A stretch of DNA of 64,000 bases from Micractinium sp. NFX-FRZ (taxonomy: Eukaryota; Chlorophyta; Trebouxiophyceae; Chlorellales; Chlorellaceae). The notes under the pieces were generated by a model. That model ran no database searches. It was not told the origin of the DNA and saw only the letters and a list, made by a program, of their open reading frames with translations. Location of the stretch: assembly GCA_029339195.1 (NCBI GenBank), contig JAPTJF010000142.1, positions 1-64,000 on the forward strand, read 5' to 3'. The translations under genes and the position numbers were made by a program. Shown one piece after another: positions 57,301 to 64,000 of this stretch (its first letter is position 1; each line of letters starts with the position of its first letter).

Positions 57301-58552
57301 GCTGAACCATTTCCCTTGCTGTCGCTGCCACTGCTGCTCTGGCTCCATGCAGCATCGTCTGTAGAATCGGTTTCCACCAAACTGGACAGGATGTCGGTGT
57401 AGCTCGTTGCCGGCGCATGGTGTGCCTCATCAACAATGACCAGCTCAAAGCCCTGCATGTGAGCCACACAGCTTGCGCGTCATGCTATGGGCGCGCAACT
57501 ACAAAACTTGGGATCACGCTGTGAGCACCATTTCAACACAACAAAGCAGGCTGGTTTTTGTGCACCAACCAACCAACCTGCTGCACCAGTTCTGCGAGGT
57601 TCTTCTCTCGGCAGGCAGTCTGCACCGAGGCAATGATGACCTGCAGCGGGAGCAGTTGAATAACATGTCAGGATCTAGGCATATGTTCCTATGAAGCTTG
57701 AGTCCCACAGTTCAAGTTCCAAACTCAATGCCTTACCTGGCAACCAAACTGGCGCAACCGAGCCTTCAGAATGCCGACTTCCGCTTCAGGCCAGATGAAG
57801 CGCATCATGTCGGCTGCCTGCTGCAGCAGCTCCTCCCGGTGCACCAAAATCAAGGTGCGCTTGTCCAGTGAGCGTGCCAGGGAGCAGAAGATCACTGTCT
57901 TGCCAGAACCTGCGCCACCGGGTGCACAGAGCTGTCAGTGGGTGGCCTGCAGGCCATGCCAGTAAGCTGCCAGTTAGTCGGCCTGCTGTGACGCGCCCAA
58001 CAGCCACACCAGCACCTGCGAGGCTGCTAGGCCCGGCAGTTAACGTGGGTGCATGCCAGTGGCATGCTGAATGCGCCTAATCAGCACCCAGGGCATGCGT
58101 AATGGACCAACCACATGGTGAGCTCAAGCGACACTCATTGCCAGCCGCCTGTGAATCTTGGTGGGTCTCAAGCAACACGCATTGCCGGCAGCCTGTGAAT
58201 CTTGGTGGGTCTCAAGCAACACTCATTGCCGGCAGCCTGTGAATCTTGGTGGGTCCCAAGCACCTGTGGGGAGCGAGACTAGAAGGCTCGTCAGGCCCCT
58301 GGCCTGAGCAGCATGGATGGCATCAATCGCCTCCTGCTGGTATGGCCGCAGCTCGAGCGTGGGATTCGAATCATCCGCACTTGGGCAGGACAGCTCAGTG
58401 GCCGAGCTGACATCCGTGCGCTGGGCAGCGGAAGTGCAGTGCGCACGCCGGGTGCTGCAGCGTGCAGGCTGCTGCCTGCGTGCCCAGGGCTGGCAGGGGC
58501 TGCAAACAGGGCGGTCCAGCCGCACTGCCCTCACTGCACGCATCAACGCCAT
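54123..58552 (-). CDS. SF2 (ResIII/IRC3- or RadD-like) DNA helicase, probably organellar
   Basis: The ATG at 58552 is followed by an Arg/Ala/Cys-rich leader of about 60 residues typical of an organelle signal, then LELRPYQQEAIDAIHAAQAR. Motif I is completed by the first splice (VSLPTG|SGKTVIFCSLARSL). LILVHREELLQQA (Ia), IIASVQT, VIVDEAHHAPA (II, DEAH) and LVGFSATPFRLD (III) follow. The C-terminal domain shows VHGKMGPTERSEVL, EGFDETSIACVLMARPTKSL (V) and CIGRGLRLHG (VI: Q/C-x-x-GR-x-x-R). So the helicase core is complete. The C-terminal region has a basic GRPKGRPSAG stretch, poly-Ser (about 54873-54811) and poly-Gln (54336-54302). The closest known patterns are yeast mitochondrial IRC3 and bacterial RadD/YejH, which remodel branched DNA; which of the two it most resembles needs a search. 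Its neighbour is the DUF262-HNH gene, convergent. Confidence 0.8.
54302..54336 (-). repeat. CAG/CTG repeat encoding poly-Gln
   Basis: About eleven CTG units (CAG on the coding strand) in the last exon region of the helicase. A second interrupted CTG tract at about 54811-54873 encodes poly-Ser on the coding strand (GCAGCAGCAG read as AGC). Confidence 0.9.
58129..58266 (-). repeat. Minisatellite of about 47 bp in the first intron of the helicase gene
   Basis: Three units plus a part, each containing CATTGCCGGCAGCCTGTGAA then TCTTGGTGGGTCTCAAGCAA on the plus strand. The array begins right at the first 5' splice site (CACAG|GTGCTTGGGACCCACC on the coding strand). Confidence 0.95.
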
Positions 58553-59244
58553 TCCTGCAACTGCAAAGCAAAACAGACTGTGTCAATTTGAGATGCAACC
58601 GGGCTGCCAGCCCCTGAGCAGGCGAGCGGTGCCGCTCCCGCCTGCCCAGGCAGGACTGGCTGTCTCCCGCGCCCAGACAGGCAAAGGTCATGCCGGCGCT
58701 GCAGAACTCCTCTCAAGTTCCAAGTTCCAGGGTATTATTGGCAACGCCGCCTCGCCGCACGAGTACGCACACCTGCAAAACCCCGCGGGCTCATCGACGG
58801 ACTAAACTCGCATTTCTAACCTCTATAGGCATCCAAATTGTCGGTGGCCTATTTTCAGGAGCTGTGAAGCGCTCAAAAGCGGAGGCACACAACCCTTGGC
58901 TGGCAAACTTTGCACTGCGACCGCCAGTGCGGCACAGATTGCAGGGTAACGGCTGGGTGAACTCGAAGGACCGATCGCACGGCAGCGATGTGAGTACAGT
59001 GGACTGGCTGGCTGACTCCGCCATCGCGCCGCCCACGTGGCGCCGCAGGCGTTGGCTTGCAGACCTGTGCCTGTCTGGGACGACCCAATGTATCATGGCA
59101 TCGATGAACTGTACCTGCTGCAATTCGCATACTGTTTATCCTGTGCTTTGATGCTAAGTTGCCTGCATTGAAGCTTTTACTTGCCATCCTCAAGCAGGAT
59201 GCTCCCCACCTGCCCAGCCTGCTCGGTAGTGCTTCTGGCAGACA
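58553..59244. other. Intergenic region between helicase and kinesin genes
   Basis: Both neighbours are on the minus strand. It includes the helicase promoter and the kinesin 3' flank. No exon was recognised. Confidence 0.5.
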
Positions 59245-62200
59245 TTACGCCTGCGCGGTTACAGCATCTAGCGCAAGGTGCAGATTGGACAGGTCGAGGG
59301 CCTGCCGCTCTGGAATGTCCAGCTGCAAGTCCAGCAGCATGCCAGAGGGCCTGCGTGCCGCTGAGCCACCCCTGACAGGCGCCGCTGACGCTGGGCGCTT
59401 GGGCATCGCCGCAGAGCCATTCATGCTGCCGCTGCTGCTGTTGCTGTGAAGCGTCCAGGTGCCCTCACTCGCATTATAGCTCATGCGCCGCATCAGCTGC
59501 AGGGGCCAAAAAGCAGCTGCCGGTGATTATATTGTGTTATTGAGCCCCAACGGGGTTGAACCCAACCATGCAATCGGTGTGCAGCAGACGGTCATACAGG
59601 TGTGGGTGGGTAGCGGGCTTCAAGGCATGCATGGGAGGAACGAAAGAAGCGGGTGTACAGCAGCTCCCTGCCCCATGCTTGCCTTTGACACCTCCTCATG
59701 CGGAACGAAGGCATCTATGACCAGGTTCTTCAGCGCCAAGTTGTAGTGCAGCGCTCTGTACGTGCAAGGTGGGCGGGAAGACGGCATAGCACGCGTGTGC
59801 AGGTCGGCATGCAACATGGAGTGTGATCTGTGGTCAGCCATACAATTTGGGGACAGGACGGCGTAGGTAGGCACAATGAAACAGCTAGAATTGTCTCAAC
59901 AAGCACGTTGTCCGCCCACACCTCCACAAGCCCCCCCCCAGGCTCGCCTCGAGATGAGCACACACACACATAGCTCTGCCTGACCCAAACCGCATGCGCA
60001 GGCGACCAGTGCACACAAGCACACACACCTGATCTCTTCCACCAGCTCCTCCCGGTCCCGCTCCCACTGGGCAAACACATCATCCACCTCCACCCGTGCA
60101 GCCTCGTACTGCGCGGCTGCCGCCTGCAGCTGGGCCGTCAGCGCCTCAGCCTCCTCCTGCACCGCAAGCGACAAGTGAGCTCTGACCTTGGCAAGACGGA
60201 GACTGCATGACCGTCTGGAAGGCTTCTGACAGGAGCGTCCCCCGACGCCCCAGCCATGTCTCGTGCAAGCACGCCCTGCTTGAACCCCGTGAATGTACCA
60301 GCCTGACCTCCGTTCTCCCCACACCTCAACGTCACTCACCTGTAGCGAGCTGTATTGCGTCTGCACTGCGTGCGCGTTAGCCTCCAGGGCGGCGATGCGC
60401 CGTGCCGCCTCTGCCTCTGCTGCCCGCTGCCGCCGCAGCTCCTCCTGCTGCCGGTTCAGCTCAGCCGCCTTCTGCTTGGCCAGCTTGTCCAGGCCCCCGC
60501 TGCGCTCCCCGTGCAGCAGCTTGCCCTGCAGCATCTGCAGCTTAGTTGCCAGCTCGGTGCTGCAAGATACAGGAGGAAGAATTAGAGGCACTTCAGTCAG
60601 GTTGAGCAAAATGACATCACCGCGGCGCCAGGATAGCAAGTTCAAGTTCCTGCAATGAGAGATGGTGGGCCACATAAAGCTCCCCAACGATCACATTGCT
60701 TGCACTTCGTTTCACTTACTTGACCGTGTGCACCTTGTCCTTGTGCGCCGCCGCTCGGAGCACCTGCGCTGACTGCTGCTGCAGCTGCTGCTCCAGCCGG
60801 GCCGCCTCCTTGGCTGCACGTCGCTGCTCCGCCTGCACCTGCTTCACTTGACCTGCCAGCTGCAGCTGCACCTCGTGCTGGATCTGCAGAGGAGAGGGAG
60901 GACATACGGGATATCAGAGCAGGTCATAGAGCATGAGCAAGTCAATTAGCAAAGCTTCAGGAACCAGCAAGCGACAAGCAGCACACTGGGCAGGCATAAA
61001 ACCATAGTCAGTGCGTACAACAATCACGCTGCTCGCTGCGATTCGAGCTGCGCCCCCTTCCCCTTTTTCCGAAGCACCCACCTGTGCAAGCGCAGCCTCG
61101 TCCACCGCTTGCCCACTGCTGCTCCACTCAGCCCGCAGCTGCGCCTCCAGCTGCTGCCGCATGCGCTCAACCTCCTGCGGGTCCAGCTCCACCTCTCCCC
61201 CCGCTGCTGAGCACCCAGGTCCAGCATTTGACCCAACAAAGCCCTCGTTGTTGGTGTCATTGCCCATTTGGGCACAGCTGCTGTCCTCGCCGCCCTCCCC
61301 GGCCGCTGCAAGCTGCGCCTTGAGCCGCGCAATCTCGTCCTGAAACTCGCGCAGCATGGCATCCTGCAGCAGGCAGGTTAGGGCGGAACACACAGAGGAA
61401 GGGATGCATTGGCACGCCGGTTGGCAACATGGAGATGAGCGCCAAGTCCTGCACATACAGGCCGGCGCATCGAACCGCGCAGCTAACCATGCGTGTCACA
61501 CCCACTACCCTTCAACATGTGCCACCCCAAGTGTGCATGCTGGTGTCCAGCCCAGAAGCCTTCCAGCATCAAGCCTGCCACCTCGGCATTCCTGCAGCAC
61601 GTTCTGTCCCCCAGCTTCCATCCCCGTTTTGCCCTTCCCACCTTGGGGTCCTCATTGATCTTGGGCTTGTTCTGGATGTTCTTGGCGCGGTTTGCGTAGC
61701 GCAGCGTGCTCAGCGTCTCCTCGCAGTTGCTAGCAGCAGGGCCCACATTGGCGATCATCACCGTGCGAGTGTTGCCTCCCAGCGAGTCTTGCAGCAGGCG
61801 CGTGAGCTTGGAGTCGCGGTACGGCACATGCCCGCTCTTGCCATCCACCTGCAAATGGGCGCCAAGACGGCATGACAGTAAGAAAGAAAGGGCAGGCGTG
61901 GGACGCGAGAGTTAACTTGGCTAGCGGTACGGCATGCGCCTGCTGTTGCCATCCTCCAGGGTAGGCGGGCACAGACAAACCAGGATGGTGGGGGCAGAGG
62001 ACGCGAGGGGAGGATGGTGATAAAGACAACCAAACTGCAGAGCATAGGTCCAATAACATGCCGGGGGCAGATACACAGGTAACTTCGCCAGCCAGCCTGC
62101 CTGCCCCGGCCCCGCCCCGGCCCGCCCCGGTCCCTCCCTCTCTTCCAGCCGCACCAGCGCGGAGATGACATTGCCCAGCGCCGATAGGCTGAGGTTGATC

Positions 62201-63582
62201 TTGCTGGCCTCCTTCAGTCGCTCCCCAGCCGCCCCCGTCTTGGACTGCCGCTCGCTGCCCGCCAGGTCAACCAAATTGAGCTTGCCCACTCGGATGCCGC
62301 CGCCGGGGCCGCCGCTGCTGCTGCCAGGTGGCGACCCAGCCCCCGCTGCTGCCGCTGCGTCTGCTGCTTCAATAGTGATGGTGAACACGGAGTGGGAACG
62401 GGAGGAGTCCTGGTTCATGAGCGTGGCGCCCACTGAGCGGTTGCGCTTGCCCGCCTGCGAGAGCGTACAAAATGCGGGGGCAGGCAGCAGCGAAATAGCT
62501 TGCAGCAGCGAGCCACAAGCGCATACAGAAATGTATTCTGCATGCCTCCTCAATCAAACACCAGCAGCTTCCCGAAGTCGCCGCACCCACCAGCACCCAC
62601 CGACACTACCACGGCAGCATCAGTCAGCACTAGCTCACCTCCAACACCGCCGCAATCTCGGCCTCGCTCTTCACCACAAAAGTATTGAGCCCCTTGACAT
62701 ACAGCCCGCCGTCCCGCCCCTCGTGCAGGTCCAACCTGTTCTTGGGGTTCTGCATCAGGGCAGAGCAGGGCAGGCAGTCAGGAGCAAGGCTTGGCGCAGA
62801 GGCACCCAGGCAAGAAGGTGGGCGGGCACGCATGCCTGCCAGGCTGGCAGGCTGCGTGTGCAGCGGCGGTGTGGGTGGGTTCAGCATGCCCCGAGGCTGG
62901 TTGGCGGGGCAGCATTGGAACAGTTCCGTTATATCAAGCTGCGCCCCACTTGGTTGCAAGGCAGCAGTGCCACCAACTGCAGACTGTGTTGCCCCGCCCC
63001 CGATGGCCCCCGCCCGCGCCTGTCCCCGTCTGCTCGCGCCCTGCTCTCTGCAGGCCGGCAGCCGCCCACCTTGGACAGCAGGTCACGAATCTCCTCGTTG
63101 TAGATCTCCAGCATGCTGGCCCGCACCAGGAATGTCTGGTCCTGGCTGGCGCTGATGGCAGCAAAGATCTGGCCAAAGGTGCGGGGGATGATGCCCGCCT
63201 CGGGCGACAACTGGGTGCTACCGCCGCTGCCGCCATGGGGGGCATCGCCTGCCCCCGCCCCACCGCCGCTGCTGCTGCTGTAGCCCTCCATGGTGTGCGT
63301 CTTGCCTGTGCCAGTTTGGCCAAAGGCGAAGAGCGTGGCATTGTAGCCCGCCAGCGCGCTGTCCACCAGCTCCCGGGCGGTGGCATCATACACCGCCTGT
63401 TGACTGGCGTTGGGCCCAAAGGCGCAGTCAAAGGTGAAGGCGCGCGGCGCCTCGCCGGCACCCGCCGCCAGCACCACCTGCCCCGCGCCCTCGTCTACCG
63501 AAACAGCCAGCCGCTCGCCCGCCTCCCGCTGGTTGGGCGGTCGGCAGCGCACCGCCACGCGCACACACTCCCGGCCCGCCAT
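59245..63582 (-). CDS. Kinesin-2 type motor protein (FLA10/KIF3-like)
   Basis: The ATG at 63582 starts [20 protein letters not shown], so the motor is N-terminal. Motor motifs are complete: [16 protein letters not shown] (P-loop), [13 protein letters not shown] (switch I), [14 protein letters not shown] (switch II), [12 protein letters not shown] and [20 protein letters not shown]. An Ala/Gly/Ser insert lies in loop regions at about 63290-63210. After the motor come [10 protein letters not shown] and [17 protein letters not shown], the neck typical of kinesin-2. Coiled coil follows ([40 protein letters not shown]). Then come [18 protein letters not shown] and [17 protein letters not shown], again as in KIF3A/FLA10. 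Kinesin-2 drives anterograde intraflagellar transport in flagellates. The C-terminal tail is short and ends AVTAQA. About ten exons. Confidence 0.85.
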
Positions 63583-63782
63583 TGTAATAGTGGTGAGACG
63601 GGCGAATTGACAAATGTGATGGGAATCAAGCGCCGGTATGCACTTTTCTTGCCCAAGTACGTGGCGCCAGGTGGCCACCGTAAGAGGTAAGGCGGGTGAA
63701 GCTGTTGATGAAGGCGCCGCCAGCACATACCGACAGGATTAGACGTCTGGGTGACCGCGCTGCGGAGGCGGGGGCAATTCAA
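63583..63782. promoter_or_regulatory. 200-bp divergent promoter region
   Basis: It separates the kinesin start (minus) from the nucleoside hydrolase start (plus). No element can be assigned. Confidence 0.4.
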
Positions 63783-64000
63783 ATGTCTTTTCCACTGTCC
63801 GCCGAAAGCAAGGCAGACGGCTCTCAGAAGTGGGACAAGAAGCAAATATGGCTAGACTGCGATCCAGGCCACGATGACGCGATGGCGCTGGTGCTGGCGG
63901 GTGCGCCGCCGCCGCTGCCCCACCACCGAGCTGCCACCTTGCGCCCGTCGCCCCCATGCTTTCTCCTTTCTCCCCGTCAGTCAGCACATTTTGTTCTTGC
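63783..64000 (+). CDS. Inosine-uridine preferring nucleoside hydrolase, first exon only
   Basis: The ATG at 63783 gives MSFPLSAESKADGSQKWDKK, then QIWLDCDPGHDDAMALVLAG. The D-x-D-P-G-x-D-D-A-x-A block is the N-terminal signature and Ca2+/ribose-binding site of inosine-uridine nucleoside hydrolases, which release the base from ribonucleosides in salvage. A donor is likely at 63901 (CTGGCGG|GTGCGC), and the rest lies beyond the window. The call rests on this one motif, but it is very specific. Confidence 0.7.
   Translation, partial: MSFPLSAESKADGSQKWDKKQIWLDCDPGHDDAMALVLAGAPPPLPHHRAATLRPSPPCFLLSPRQSAHFVL

Noticed and set aside
58360..58385. TTCGAATC word suggesting a tRNA T-loop
   Set aside because: No acceptor, D or anticodon arms could be formed around it, and it lies within the helicase first exon.

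Overview
The window looks like nuclear DNA of a green alga, most likely a Chlorella-type trebouxiophyte. It is GC-rich, and almost every gene is cut into many short exons by short introns. Donors are mostly GTGAGT, GTGCGT or GTGGGT, with several GC donors, and acceptors are mostly TGCAG. Products fit a plant/algal lineage: an EDR2-like PH-START-DUF1336 protein, a BAHD acyltransferase, a rhomboid protease, a kinesin-2 and an SF2 helicase with an organelle-like leader. The clade assignment is inference; no marker gene settles it.

Left part (1-23 kb): a minus-strand DUF262+DUF1524 (GmrSD-like) nuclease gene runs off the left edge. It is divergent from a gene for the start of a TRANK1/UvrD-like superfamily 1 helicase, which appears truncated and probably frameshifted. 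Next come an unrecognised gene whose reading frame ends inside a repeat, the 3' end of a non-LTR retrotransposon, an unrecognised membrane-protein gene, a small unknown minus-strand gene, a small membrane protein carrying a 12-bp coding repeat, and an isolated piece of a SMARCAL1-like SNF2 gene. This part is the most decayed and repeat-rich.

Middle (23-42 kb): three adjacent glycosyltransferase genes, GT8-like (minus), double GT-A/GT2-like (plus) and GT4-like (plus). The first two start codons are only 42 bp apart. Downstream are a BAHD acyltransferase, an unknown C-terminal-membrane protein (minus), a rhomboid protease (plus) and a retropepsin-like protein (minus).

Right part (42-64 kb): a long EDR2-like gene (minus), divergent from a second DUF262 gene that ends in a classical HNH nuclease (plus). 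That gene converges on an IRC3/RadD-like SF2 helicase (minus), followed by a kinesin-2 motor gene (minus) and, divergent from it, the first exon of an inosine-uridine nucleoside hydrolase cut by the right edge.

Two observations stand out. First, two eukaryotic GmrSD/DUF262-type putative nucleases with different C-terminal nuclease modules lie about 47 kb apart; both have leader-like N-termini, and one is tail-to-tail with an organelle-type helicase. Second, several genes carry degenerate copies of an exon edge, with its own splice site, in or beside the neighbouring intron (called 'echo exons' here). They are seen in the EDR2-like gene, the BAHD gene and near 8.1-8.4 kb. Exon boundaries given are read by eye from splice signals and reading frame; none has transcript support here.
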